DNA from: Streptomyces atratus
GTDB lineage: Bacteria; Actinomycetota; Actinomycetes; Streptomycetales; Streptomycetaceae
NCBI RefSeq assembly: GCF_900119365.1
Contig: NZ_FPJO01000022.1
Coordinates: forward strand, 60,942 to 124,941
DNA length: 64,000 nt
Reading direction: 5' to 3'
Positions within the stretch are counted from its first letter, which is position 1, and every line of letters starts with the position of its first letter. Below are positions 50,621 through 59,580 of the stretch, piece by piece. The translations under genes were made by a program, and so were the position numbers. Under the pieces are notes generated by a model. That model was not told the DNA's origin. It saw nothing but the letters and a program-made list of their open reading frames with translations, and ran no database searches.

Positions 50621-51247
50621 ATGGAGCGCATCACTGTCGCATTGAGGGCCCAGGATCCGATCTCGCAAGCGGGCGTGGCCAGTCAGTTACGTACCCGGCC
50701 CGAAGTCAGTGTGACGGAGTGGGGGGAGGGTGACGACTCCCCTCAGATCGTGATCGTCGTCGTGGACACGGTCGACGAAGCGGTGTTGACGATGCTGCGC
50801 CACATCCAGCGCACCAGCGCCTCGCGTACCGTCCTGGTCACCACGGACATCGACGAGCAGAAGCTGGTGAGCGCCGCGGAGTGCGGTGTCGCCGGTGTGG
50901 TCAGGCGCTCCGAATCGACTCCGGAGCATCTGGTGCAGGTCATAGGGACGGTGGCGCGGGGCGAGGGCCACCTCCCCTCCGACCTGCTGGGAAGGCTCCT
51001 TGAGGAGGTGGGCCGCCTCCAGGGGCAGGTGCTCGGTCCCCGCGGACTGCACTTCACCGGTCTCGCGGCGCGCGAGGTGGATGTGCTGCGGCTGGTCGCG
51101 GAGGGGTACGACACCGCGGACATCGCGACGAAACTGGCCTATTCCGAGCGCACCATAAAGAACGTGCTGCACTCGGTGATGACCAGGTTGCAGTTGCGGA
51201 ACCGGTCGCATGCGGTGGCGTACGCGATGCGGCAGGGGCTGATCTGA
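50621..51247 (+). CDS. LuxR-family response-regulator-like transcription factor
   Basis: A 208-residue regulator. About 1-120 is receiver-like: IVIVVVDTVDEA holds one Asp and TDIDEQKLVSAAECGVAGVV follows, but the paired acids at the N-terminus are not obvious, so phosphorylation is doubtful. About 145-205 is a NarL/LuxR helix-turn-helix (LAAREVDVLRLVAEGYDTAD, AYSERTIKNVLHSVMTRL). ATG 50621 has GGGGGAG upstream. By position (divergent from the membrane-protein gene, upstream of the VWA operon) it probably controls the eCIS accessory genes. Confidence 0.85.
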   Translation: MERITVALRAQDPISQAGVASQLRTRPEVSVTEWGEGDDSPQIVIVVVDTVDEAVLTMLRHIQRTSASRTVLVTTDIDEQKLVSAAECGVAGVVRRSESTPEHLVQVIGTVARGEGHLPSDLLGRLLEEVGRLQGQVLGPRGLHFTGLAAREVDVLRLVAEGYDTADIATKLAYSERTIKNVLHSVMTRLQLRNRSHAVAYAMRQGLI

Positions 51248-51488
51248 GCCTTCCCGTACGGGGGCTCACGGCACGGGCGTGCGTACGGCGCTGCCGTGCG
51301 CGGCCTGTGCGCGTACGACAGCGCCGTGCGCGGCCTGTGCGCCTGCGGCACTTCGGTGGATCCCCCGCTGCCCTTTCGGGCAGCTGGGCCTTCCCGGGGG
51401 TGTGACTCCCGTACCGCTGTGCGTCCGCCGCCGGTGCAGGACCCTGACGTCCGGTGTGCCGATCGGGCGAGGGTGGGGGAGGACTTCC

Positions 51489-53585
51489 GTGCGCTGGTTC
51501 CAGCGACTTCCGCGGGCGTTGCCGGCGTTATGGTCGCGGCCGGACGGGCCGCCCCGGCCGGCGCCGTCCGCCTCGCGCCGCACCCTCACCGCGCTCCGGA
51601 TCCCGGCCCTCGCCCTTCTTCTCGTGGTCAGCGGCGTCGCCCCCGGTTCCGCCGTGACGTCCGGTGCGCCGGCGGTGTCGGTGCCCGAACCCTGGGTCAC
51701 CCCCGCCGAGTTCACCGACGCGGTCGACCCCGGTGGTTCCACGGGGGTGGACAAGCAGGTGCGTACGCCCGCCATTCCGCCGAAACCCGATGTGGTGCTG
51801 CTGGTGGACGGCACCGGGAGCATGGGCAAACCGATCGGCGATGTACAGAAGGGTTTGAAGGACATCACGACGAAGGTCCGTGGACAGCAGCCGGACTCCC
51901 GTTTCGCGGTGGCCACCTATGGTGACGAGAAGGACGATCCGACGGCGGAGTTCGCTGTCCTCCAAGGGCTGACGACAAACCTGGACGACGTACAGAAGAA
52001 CGGTGTCGACCAGCTGAAGACTTCCCGCGGCTACCGGAGCAAAGGCCCGTCCGAGGATTGGATCTACGCGCTGTGGAAGGTGGCCAACGGTGCGGACGGC
52101 GGAACCGTCTTCCGGGACGGCGCCAGCCCGGTGGTCGTCCTGGTCGGTGACGCGTCGAGCCACAACCCCAGCAACAAGGTCCCTTACGAGGAAGCGGTGT
52201 TCGCGCTCCAGGACAAGGGTGTGCGCGTCATCGCCGTCGACGTGACCACCGAGGACGGCGACGGGCTCAACGGCTTCGGATACTCGAGCGACACGTACCA
52301 GGACCCGTACCACGAGCCCGACCAGGCCAAACGGATCACCGCGGCAACCAACGGCCGCATGCTCAACGGAATTCCGGGGGACGGAGTGACCGAAGCCATC
52401 ATCGAGGGCTTCAACAACCTTCCCACCTCCGTCGGCTACCGCCTGGACAACTGCGATCCGCATCTCTCCGTCAGCCTCGACCCGCCCACCCAGCAGCTCA
52501 CCAGCGGCGACACCGCGCATTTCGCGGAGAACATCGACGTCTCCACGGACGCACCCCAGGGCACCCGGCTGAGCTGCACCGTCCAGTTCCTGATGGGCAC
52601 CCAGGTCCCGGGTGCGGAAACGATCGGGCCGGCCGCGGCGGCCGACCCGGACTTCCAGGAACAGATCAACATCGACGTGAACGACATCGACGCGCCCGTC
52701 GTCACCGTGGACGATCTGACCGTCCGGGCCAAGGACAAGAAGGGCGCGCGCGTGACGTACGCCGCCACCGCCCAGGACGTCACCGACGGCACACTCCCGC
52801 TGACCTGCACCCCTGCCTCCGGTTCGCTCTTCCCGGTCGGCCGCACCACGGTGACCTGCTCGGCGACCGACTCGGCGGGCAATACGGGGACGGACACGGC
52901 ACAGATCGAGGTCCTGGAGGCCCCCGTACCGCCCTCGGCGGATGTGGCGATGAAGGTCGATGTCAGCCCGGACCGTACGTATACCGGCCGCCCGGCCCGT
53001 GCCCGCTTCGTCGTCACCAACGCCGGTCCGGACCCGGCGACCGGAGTGGTCATCGGTTCCGCCTGGCCGAAGCCGCCCAAGGGGAAGGACCGCAGTCTGC
53101 CCGCCCTGACCCGCTGCACGACGGCGAAACCGTGCACCATCCCGGCCGGCGGCCGCATCGAGGTGACCCAGGCCGCGACGTACCGTGCGGCGATCACCGG
53201 GGACGTACGGGCCACCGTGCGCGGCACGCTGCCGGACCGCCGCAAGGCCAACAACCAGGACACCGACCGGCTGCGCGTCCTGAAACCCTCGCTGACGGTC
53301 ACCCCGCAGGTCGCCAAGCCCGGCCAGCCGGTGCTGGCCCGCGGCAAGGACTACCCGCCGGGCGCGACAGTACGTTTCACGTGGAACACCGGCATCACCC
53401 CCGGGGGAGCCACCGCCACGGTGGGCCGCGACGGCACCTTCGAGGTGCAGGTCCTGGTTCTGCGCAAGGACAAGCTGGGCCCGCGCGAGCTGAGGGCAGA
53501 CTCGCGCGACCTCGACCGGCTGAAGAAACCGGTCCTGGTGGTGCAGCGGAATCTCCAGCCACCGGACTTCGCGGGCCGCGCATGA
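51489..53585 (+). CDS. Secreted VWA-HYR-DUF11 surface protein
   Basis: A 698-residue exported protein. Signal peptide about 1-57 (ALRIPALALLLVVSGVAPGSA). A von Willebrand A domain (about 97-310) has the MIDAS-like DGTGSMG and the later VVLVGDASSHN. A HYR beta-domain (about 415-480) contains PLTCTPASGSLFPVGRTTVT, followed by a DUF11-like repeat (about 490-600) and a C-terminal Ig-like domain ending QPPDFAGRA. The VWA could mediate metal-dependent protein binding at the surface. GTG 51489 is well supported by GGGGGAGGACTTCC. The DUF4255 gene starts 28 bases later, so the genes form one operon. Confidence 0.85.
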   Translation: MRWFQRLPRALPALWSRPDGPPRPAPSASRRTLTALRIPALALLLVVSGVAPGSAVTSGAPAVSVPEPWVTPAEFTDAVDPGGSTGVDKQVRTPAIPPKPDVVLLVDGTGSMGKPIGDVQKGLKDITTKVRGQQPDSRFAVATYGDEKDDPTAEFAVLQGLTTNLDDVQKNGVDQLKTSRGYRSKGPSEDWIYALWKVANGADGGTVFRDGASPVVVLVGDASSHNPSNKVPYEEAVFALQDKGVRVIAVDVTTEDGDGLNGFGYSSDTYQDPYHEPDQAKRITAATNGRMLNGIPGDGVTEAIIEGFNNLPTSVGYRLDNCDPHLSVSLDPPTQQLTSGDTAHFAENIDVSTDAPQGTRLSCTVQFLMGTQVPGAETIGPAAAADPDFQEQINIDVNDIDAPVVTVDDLTVRAKDKKGARVTYAATAQDVTDGTLPLTCTPASGSLFPVGRTTVTCSATDSAGNTGTDTAQIEVLEAPVPPSADVAMKVDVSPDRTYTGRPARARFVVTNAGPDPATGVVIGSAWPKPPKGKDRSLPALTRCTTAKPCTIPAGGRIEVTQAATYRAAITGDVRATVRGTLPDRRKANNQDTDRLRVLKPSLTVTPQVAKPGQPVLARGKDYPPGATVRFTWNTGITPGGATATVGRDGTFEVQVLVLRKDKLGPRELRADSRDLDRLKKPVLVVQRNLQPPDFAGRA

Positions 53586-53613
53586 GTGCCGGTGACCGCA
53601 TGGGAGTGATCAG

Positions 53614-54432
53614 GTGATCCACGAGGTCGACGACGTACTGCGGGCTCTGATCAGGGCGGAGGTACTCGAAGGCGGCCAGATCGCGGTGGTCTTCGACGCC
53701 CCGACCCGGGAATGGGCGGCGAAGGTCAACGCGCCCATGGTCAACCTGTATCTCTACGACATCCGCGAGGACATGCGCAGGCGCGAGCGGGGGCTGCACA
53801 ACGACTACGACGAGCGCGGCACGATCGTCGCGCGCCGCCGCCCGCCCCGGTTCTTCAAGCTGTCGTACCTGATCACGGCATGGACGAAGCGCCCGGAGGA
53901 CGAGCACCGGCTGCTCTCCTCGCTGCTCGGCTGCCTGCTGCGTTACGAGGCGCTGCCGCCGGAGCGGCTGGCGGGCACCCTGGCCGAGATCGGGGCGCCC
54001 GTACCGATGTCGATCGCGCTGCCGCCGCCGGAGGACCGCTCGTTCGCCGACGTCTGGAGCGCGCTGGGCGGGGAGCTGAAGCCCTCGCTCGACCTGGTCG
54101 TCAGCGTGCCGGTGACGGCGTCGCCGAGCTATGTGGTCGGGCCGCCGGTCGGGGACGAGGGGCTGCGGACCCGTTTCGGGGACGTACCCGAGGTGGCCGA
54201 GCCGGTGTCGGAACCGATGCCGGGGCGCGCGGGCCTCCCGGTGTACGGCGGCCGTCCGGGGCGGCCGGGCGGGGGCGCTGCCTCGCGCATCCCCGACGCG
54301 GAACGGCGACGCGGTCTGTCCCTGCGCATCACGGAGACCCGGAAGGCCCGGGACACCCGCACGGAAACCCGGAAGGCCCGGGACGCTCGCACGGAAGACC
54401 GGAAGGCCCGTACGGAGGACAGCGCCGAATGA
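53614..54432 (+). CDS. DUF4255 (Pvc16/Afp16-type) eCIS accessory protein
   Basis: A 272-residue protein. About 1-185 is the DUF4255 domain (MIHEVDDVLRALIRAEVLE, APMVNLYLYDIREDMRRRER, PPRFFKLSYLITAWT), which in injection systems belongs to tube-terminating or sheath-associated proteins. The C-terminus is an unusual charged tail of three 10-residue repeats (ETRKARDTRT, ETRKARDART, EDRKARTEDS). GTG 53614 is 28 bases after the VWA stop. Its own stop overlaps the ATPase ATG by four bases, so the two are coupled. Confidence 0.85.
   Translation: MIHEVDDVLRALIRAEVLEGGQIAVVFDAPTREWAAKVNAPMVNLYLYDIREDMRRRERGLHNDYDERGTIVARRRPPRFFKLSYLITAWTKRPEDEHRLLSSLLGCLLRYEALPPERLAGTLAEIGAPVPMSIALPPPEDRSFADVWSALGGELKPSLDLVVSVPVTASPSYVVGPPVGDEGLRTRFGDVPEVAEPVSEPMPGRAGLPVYGGRPGRPGGGAASRIPDAERRRGLSLRITETRKARDTRTETRKARDARTEDRKARTEDSAE
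54331..54420 (+). repeat. 30-bp coding tandem repeat
   Basis: Three head-to-tail copies of 30 bases starting ACGGAGACCCGGAAGGCCCG (54331), 54361 and 54391; the third has diverged in its last 10 bases. It encodes the charged tail of the DUF4255 protein and is prone to copy-number change. Confidence 0.85.
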
Positions 54433-56480
54433 CCACCGCGGGTGATCCGAACCTGCGCCATCTCCTCGCCCGCGCGGTGGCGGTGGAGCAGCGCATCCGA
54501 CGGGCGGTCGAGGCCCGGCAGCTCACCGATCCGGACCCGGACGACGCCTTCCGCGGCCTCTACCTCACGGACGAGAACATCGCCCGTCTGCTGGACGAGA
54601 CCGAGGCCCGCGCCTTCCCACACCCCGTGCCGGACTCCGGGGAGGCGCCGGACTCCGGCGAAGCACCGGCGGAACGGTCCAGACTCACGTCCCTGGCAGG
54701 CGAGTTCGGCCTCACCGATCTCGACGTCGAGATCCTCCTCATCTCGCTCGTACCGGATCTCGACGACCGCTTCGAGGCGTTCTACGGCTACCTGAACGAC
54801 GACGTCACCCGCCGCCGTCCGTCCATCGGCCTGGCCCTGGGCCTGTGCGGGCTGTCCCCCGCCGACCAGGTGGCGCGCGGCCGGCTGTCGGCCCGTGCCC
54901 CGCTCCGCGAGGGCCGCCTCCTCCTGGTCGAGGACCTGGACCGGCCGTTCCTGACCCGGGCGCTGCGCGTCCCCGACCGGGTCACCGCTCACCTGCTGGG
55001 CGACGACACCCCCGACCCCCGGCTGGCCGACCTCCTCGCCCCCTGGCACGCCGTCCCGGGCGTCGGCGACCCGGCCCCGCTCGCCGGGGCGCTCGCCCAC
55101 GGCGCCTCGCTGGCCTACCTCCGCGAGGACCAGGGCGGCGCGGGCACGGCCCTCGCGGCCTCCGCGCTGACCCGTGCGGGCCACCGGGTCCTGGGGCTGG
55201 ACCTGGCGCGGCTGGCCGAGGACCCGTCACCCGCCGAGGCGGTCCGCTCCCTGGTCCGGGAGGCCCGGCTGACCGGAGCGGGCGTGGTCTGTGCCCCCCT
55301 CGACGCGGTCTCCCGCGAACACCCGGAGCTCCTCCGGCTGCTCACCGGCACCCCGGTTCCCACGATCCTGGTGGGCAGGGCCCCCTGGGACGCGTCCTGG
55401 TCCGCCGCCCCGCCCCTGCTCCTGCACGCCCCGCGCGTGGAACCCTCGACCAGAGCGGCCCTCTGGACCGACGCGTACGACGCCCCCGTCCCCGAGACCA
55501 TCGACGTGGACCGGCTGCTCTCGCCGTTCCTCCTCACCCCGGAACAGATCACCCGGGCCGCCCGGGGCGCCGCCCAGACCACCCACCTGGACGGCGGCAC
55601 CCTCACCCCCGACCACGTCCGCCAGGGCGCCCGCGCCCAGAACGCGGCGGGCCTGGACCGCCTGGCCCGCCGCATCGAACCCACCGTCACCTGGGAAGAC
55701 CTGGTCCTCCCGCCCGACACCCACGCCCAGCTCCGCGAACTCACCGCCCGCGCACGGCATCGTGACCGGGTCCTGGGGGAGTGGGGCATGCGCCCCGGCG
55801 GCGGGCGGGGACGGGGCGTCTCCGCCCTCTTCGCGGGCGACTCGGGCACCGGCAAGACGATGTCGGCGGAGGTCATCGCCGCGGACCTGGGCCTGGACCT
55901 CTACACGGTCGACCTGGCGACGGTGATCGACAAGTACGTGGGCGAGACGGAGAAGAACCTGGAGCGCATCTTCTCGGAAGCCGCAGGCGTGAACGGCGTT
56001 CTCCTCTTCGACGAGGCGGACGCGATCTTCGGCAAGCGCTCCGACGTGAAGGACGCCCACGACCGCTACGCGAACGTCGAGAGCGCGTACCTCCTCCAGC
56101 GCATGGAGTCCTTCGACGGCCTGGCCATCCTCGCCACGAACCTCCGCGCCAACCTGGATGACGCCTTCACCCGCCGCCTGGACCTGGTCATCGACTTCCC
56201 GGTCCCGGACCCCGAACAGCGCCTCGTCCTCTGGGAGCGCTGCCTGGGCCCGGTACTCCCCCGGGGCAAGGACCTGGACCTCGCCTTCTGCGCGGAGAAC
56301 TTCGAGCTGGCGGGCGGCAACATCCGCTCGATCGCGGTGACGTCCGCGTACCTGGCGGCGGACACGGGCGAGCCGGTGACGATGCCGACGCTGATCCACG
56401 CGATCCAGCGCGAGTACCAGAAGCTGGGCCGGCTGACCCTGGCGTCGGAGTTCGGCCCGTATCTGGAGCTGCTGGCGTGA
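54429..56480 (+). CDS. AAA+ ATPase of the eCIS (Pvc15/Afp15-like) type
   Basis: A 683-residue ATPase. The N-terminal ~420 residues include a second, degenerate P-loop region that lacks a Walker A. The C-terminal AAA module (about 440-660) has Walker A GDSGTGKT (about 470-477), Walker B LLFDEADAIFG (about 524-534), the sensor AILATNLRANLD (about 557) and Arg finger region FTRRLDLVIDF (about 571). Homologues are encoded in contractile-injection-system loci and help assembly or recycling. ATG 54429 overlaps the DUF4255 stop. It is the last gene of this operon; a divergent-strand PIN/antitoxin pair follows. Confidence 0.88.
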   Translation: MTTAGDPNLRHLLARAVAVEQRIRRAVEARQLTDPDPDDAFRGLYLTDENIARLLDETEARAFPHPVPDSGEAPDSGEAPAERSRLTSLAGEFGLTDLDVEILLISLVPDLDDRFEAFYGYLNDDVTRRRPSIGLALGLCGLSPADQVARGRLSARAPLREGRLLLVEDLDRPFLTRALRVPDRVTAHLLGDDTPDPRLADLLAPWHAVPGVGDPAPLAGALAHGASLAYLREDQGGAGTALAASALTRAGHRVLGLDLARLAEDPSPAEAVRSLVREARLTGAGVVCAPLDAVSREHPELLRLLTGTPVPTILVGRAPWDASWSAAPPLLLHAPRVEPSTRAALWTDAYDAPVPETIDVDRLLSPFLLTPEQITRAARGAAQTTHLDGGTLTPDHVRQGARAQNAAGLDRLARRIEPTVTWEDLVLPPDTHAQLRELTARARHRDRVLGEWGMRPGGGRGRGVSALFAGDSGTGKTMSAEVIAADLGLDLYTVDLATVIDKYVGETEKNLERIFSEAAGVNGVLLFDEADAIFGKRSDVKDAHDRYANVESAYLLQRMESFDGLAILATNLRANLDDAFTRRLDLVIDFPVPDPEQRLVLWERCLGPVLPRGKDLDLAFCAENFELAGGNIRSIAVTSAYLAADTGEPVTMPTLIHAIQREYQKLGRLTLASEFGPYLELLA

Positions 56481-56507
56481 GGCGCGACACCTCGCGGAGC
56501 CTGCCGC

Positions 56508-56906
56508 TCAGACCTTGACGATTCGCACCCGGTCCCCGCACAGCAGCCCCAGATCCTCGGGGTCCGAGGTGAGGACTACCGCCGGTTTCGGCATCAACAA
56601 CGCAGTCGCCCCCACGACGGCGTCGATGGCGTACTTATGCCCGTGCAGCCCGGCATCCGTCAGCAGTTTCATGGCCGAGCGCCCGATCTCCTCGCTCACG
56701 GGCTCGACCGTCAGCCTGGACACCACCCAGTTGAACCGGGCGGTGTTCACCTTCCGATGGTGGGCCTCGATGAGGTTGAGAACGCTGACGACCACCCTCA
56801 TGTCCTCCTGCTCCGCTCCACGGAGCAGCGTCATGACCTGCCGGTCATCAGCCACGACCTTGGACAGACCCTCACTGTCCAGCACGAGCGTTCCGGCCCG
56901 AGCCAT
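56508..56906 (-). CDS. PIN-domain ribonuclease toxin (VapC-type)
   Basis: A 132-residue PIN-fold protein. It has TLVLDSEGLSKV (first acid), a mid-domain SVLNLIEAHH (second acid) and KYAIDAVVGATAL with LTSDPEDL (third and fourth acids). The four-acid metal site looks complete. In toxin-antitoxin pairs such proteins cleave RNA. Its ATG overlaps the antitoxin stop (TGATG), the classical coupled order with the antitoxin first. It sits next to the ATPase gene of the eCIS block but on the other strand. Confidence 0.85.
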   Translation of the reverse strand: MARAGTLVLDSEGLSKVVADDRQVMTLLRGAEQEDMRVVVSVLNLIEAHHRKVNTARFNWVVSRLTVEPVSEEIGRSAMKLLTDAGLHGHKYAIDAVVGATALLMPKPAVVLTSDPEDLGLLCGDRVRIVKV

Positions 56907-57184
56907 CAGGCGGCGTTCCGCGCATCATCGGCGTCGCCTCGCAGAAGCGCTCGGGCGGCATCGATCTCCGTATGACTCAATGCACCGTGTTCCGCCTCGT
57001 GCGCGTTGGTCAGCTCGGCGAGGTTGTCCCGCTCGATCTGACGCTGCACGGCTGCGTCGACGTAGGCGGAGAAGCCTCGCTTCCCTACGCGCGCACGGAC
57101 GGCCGCGATATTGCCCGAGTGCAGGCTGACGGAGACGTTGGCGGTGGGGCCCTCGCCCACCCCGTAAGTGGTGTCGTCGCTCAT
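56906..57184 (-). CDS. Antitoxin of the PIN toxin
   Basis: A 92-residue protein. About 15-50 (ANVSVSLHSGNIAAVRARVG, SAYVDAAVQRQIERDNL) resembles a ribbon-helix-helix dimerisation unit, and the acidic C-terminal part (EAEHGALSHTEIDAARALLR) would wrap the PIN toxin. The order and one-base stop/start overlap with the toxin gene support a type II pair. The promoter region is AT-richer (TCTAATACATCAACTAGG) and may contain the autoregulatory site. Confidence 0.83.
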   Translation of the reverse strand: MSDDTTYGVGEGPTANVSVSLHSGNIAAVRARVGKRGFSAYVDAAVQRQIERDNLAELTNAHEAEHGALSHTEIDAARALLRGDADDARNAA

Positions 57185-57342
57185 GACACCAATCTAATAC
57201 ATCAACTAGGAGAAGTCTGGGTTTCTATGGCAAGGCAGAGGGTGTTTGGCGCGGTCCCTTGCGTCGGCCCGGAGTTGGCACGACCGTGGCCGAGGCCGGT
57301 AGCCGACCGGCCGGTCCTCTCCGTACAGCGACGGGAGTCAGT

Positions 57343-58149
57343 GTGACCGCATTGCCTGTTCTGCCCCACGAGCTGCACGGCGACGGCCCGCACAAGGTGA
57401 TCGCGGTGCACGGCTGGCTCGCCGACCGCTCCGCGTACGCCCCTGTGCTGCCGGACCTCGACCTCGGTGCGTTCCAGTACGCGGTGGTGGACCTGCGGGG
57501 GTACGGCGAGGCGCGGGACGCGGGTGGCTCGTACACCACGGCCGAGGGGGCCGAGGACGTGCTCGCGCTGGCCGACCGGCTGGGCTGGGATCGGTTCTCG
57601 CTGGTCGGTCACTCGATGGGCGGCTCGGTCATCCAGCGGACGCTGGCCGCCGCGCCGGAGCGGGTGCGCAGGATCGTCGGGGTCTCGCCCGTCCCCGCGT
57701 CCGGCCTGCCCCTTCCGCCCGAGCAGTGGGAACTCTTCGCCGCGGCGGCGCACACCCCGCAGAACCGGCGGATCATCCTCGACACCACCACCGGAGGCCG
57801 GCGACCCGCGGGCTGGCTGGACCGCATGGTGCGCCGCTCGGTCGAACGCAGCGACGCCAAGGCGTTCCGGGCCTGGCTGGATTCCTGGGCGGGCGAGGAC
57901 TTCCACGACCAGGTCGAAGGCTCACCTGTGCCCGCCCTCGCCGTCGTGGGCGCGCTGGACCCGGCCCTCTCCGCCGAGTTGCAGCGCGCCACCTGGATGC
58001 GCTGGTTCCCCCGGGCCGAACTGGTGGAGCTGCCCGCGTGCGGCCACTATGCGATGGACGAGGCCCCGCTCGACCTGATCCGCGTGATGGAGGACTTCCT
58101 GCGGGCGGACGTGGACGCGGACGCGGAGGACGGCGAGGCGCAGGCATGA
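57343..58149 (+). CDS. Alpha/beta hydrolase
   Basis: A 268-residue alpha/beta-hydrolase-fold enzyme. The nucleophile elbow is VGHSMGGS (Ser about 91), the acid is Asp in VVGALDPAL (about 207) and the catalytic His is in CGHYAMDEAP (about 236), so the triad is complete. The oxyanion segment IAVHGWLADR is present. The substrate is unknown. GTG 57343 follows GGGAG with five-base spacing. The stop overlaps the P450 start by four bases (ATGA), so the two are co-translated and likely act in one small pathway. Confidence 0.88.
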   Translation: MTALPVLPHELHGDGPHKVIAVHGWLADRSAYAPVLPDLDLGAFQYAVVDLRGYGEARDAGGSYTTAEGAEDVLALADRLGWDRFSLVGHSMGGSVIQRTLAAAPERVRRIVGVSPVPASGLPLPPEQWELFAAAAHTPQNRRIILDTTTGGRRPAGWLDRMVRRSVERSDAKAFRAWLDSWAGEDFHDQVEGSPVPALAVVGALDPALSAELQRATWMRWFPRAELVELPACGHYAMDEAPLDLIRVMEDFLRADVDADAEDGEAQA

Positions 58150-59417
58150 CCGGCTCCGGCTCCGTGCCCGTGCCGGACGTCTTCGACCCCAGGCAGTACG
58201 GGCAGGGCATCCCCCACGACCACTACCGCCACCTGCGCGACCACCACCCCGTGGCGTGGCAGGAGGAGCCGGAGGTGCTCGGCTGGCCGGCGGGCCCCGG
58301 CTTCTGGGCGGTCACCCGGCACGAGGACGTGGTCCGGGTCCTGAAGGACTCCTCGACGTACTCCTCGTACCTGGGCGCCACCCAGATCCGCGACCCGGAC
58401 CCCGCCGACCTCCCGTTCATCCGCCGCATGATGCTCAACCAGGACCCACCGCACCACCGACGACTGCGCGTACTCGTCAGCCGCGCCTTCACCCCGAAGC
58501 GCATCGACCGCTTCGGGACGGGCGTCCGTGAACGCGCCCGCTCCCTGCTCACCCGCGCGGTCACCGAGGCACGGTCCGGCGACGGCACCTGCGACCTCGT
58601 CACCCAGGTCACCGACGACTACGCCCTGCTCAACCTCACCGACCTGCTCGGCGTACCGGACACCGACCGCGCGCTGCTCCTCCACTGGACCCGACGCGTC
58701 ATCGGCTACCAGGACCCCGACGAGGCCGGAACGCCACGACTCGGCCCGGACGGCAAACCGGTCAACCCCCGCTCCCCTTCCGCCCTGCGCGACATGTTCG
58801 ACTACGCCCACGCCCTGGCCGCCCACAAGCGCCGCCACCCGGCCGACGACGTCATGACGTCCCTGGCCACGGACCCCGAACTGACCGCCCCAGAGCTGGA
58901 GATGTTCTTCTTCCTGCTGGTGATCGCCGGAAACGACACCGTACGCAGCGCGGCCCCCGGCGGCCTGCACCTCCTGGTCGAGAACCCCGAGGCGTACGGC
59001 CGCCTGCGCAACGGCGAGGTGGGGTCCGCGACGGCCGTGGACGAACTCCTCCGCCGCCACCCGCCGGTCCTGACTTTCCGCAGAACGGCCCGCGAGGACA
59101 CGGTGCTGGCGGGCACCCGCATCCGCACCGGCGACAAGGTGGTCGTCTTCCACGCCTCCGCCAACCACGACGAACGCGTCTTCCCCGACCCGTTCACCCT
59201 GGACCTCACCCGCACCCCGAACCCCCACGTCTCCTTCGGCGACGGCCCGCATGTATGCCTGGGCGCGCACTTCGCGCGGCTGCAACTGCGGGCCCTGTAC
59301 GAGGAGACGTGCCGCCGTCTTCCGCCATCGCTCGAATCCGCGGGTTCACCGGGGCGCCTGGTGTCGAACTTCATCAACGGTCTGAAGTCGCTGCCGGTGC
59401 GGGTGGGTGGTTGTTGA
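58146..59417 (+). CDS. Cytochrome P450
   Basis: A 423-residue bacterial P450. The heme-binding loop is FGDGPHVCLGAHFAR (Cys about 370), the I-helix AGNDTVR (about 261) has the oxygen-activating pair, and the MMLNQDPPHHRRLRVLVSRAF segment near residue 95 is typical of the CYP124/125/142/268 clan that oxidises steroids or fatty-acid chains. An ExxR is expected in the K helix; DELLRRH near 300 fits loosely. No ferredoxin or reductase gene is adjacent. It is ATGA-coupled to the hydrolase gene. Steroid relation is only suggested. Confidence 0.9.
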   Translation: MTGSGSVPVPDVFDPRQYGQGIPHDHYRHLRDHHPVAWQEEPEVLGWPAGPGFWAVTRHEDVVRVLKDSSTYSSYLGATQIRDPDPADLPFIRRMMLNQDPPHHRRLRVLVSRAFTPKRIDRFGTGVRERARSLLTRAVTEARSGDGTCDLVTQVTDDYALLNLTDLLGVPDTDRALLLHWTRRVIGYQDPDEAGTPRLGPDGKPVNPRSPSALRDMFDYAHALAAHKRRHPADDVMTSLATDPELTAPELEMFFFLLVIAGNDTVRSAAPGGLHLLVENPEAYGRLRNGEVGSATAVDELLRRHPPVLTFRRTAREDTVLAGTRIRTGDKVVVFHASANHDERVFPDPFTLDLTRTPNPHVSFGDGPHVCLGAHFARLQLRALYEETCRRLPPSLESAGSPGRLVSNFINGLKSLPVRVGGC

Positions 59418-59421
59418 CAGC

Positions 59422-59562
59422 CCCATGTTCCTGGCGAATCCCGACGAGCCGTTGCGCACGCGATTCAGCGACCAACTGCCGGGCGCCGAACTCGATCGCA
59501 TCGAGATCCTCGGCATCGAAGATCTCGCGCTTCACCGAGTCCCAGGAGTGGAATACGTTCAT
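59422..59562 (-). pseudogene. Truncated XRE/HigA-type antitoxin gene fragment
   Basis: From ATG 59562 the translation MNVFHSWDSVKREIFDAEDL and EFGARQLVAESRAQRLVGIR matches the N-terminal lead-in of HigA/XRE antitoxins. These proteins normally continue into a helix-turn-helix (LTQ...). At about residue 47 (59422) the family-like sequence ends and the frame enters the antisense of the P450 3' end. The DNA-binding domain is lost. No toxin gene remains next to it. Confidence 0.6.
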
Positions 59563-59580
59563 CCCGACGTGCCTCTCTGC

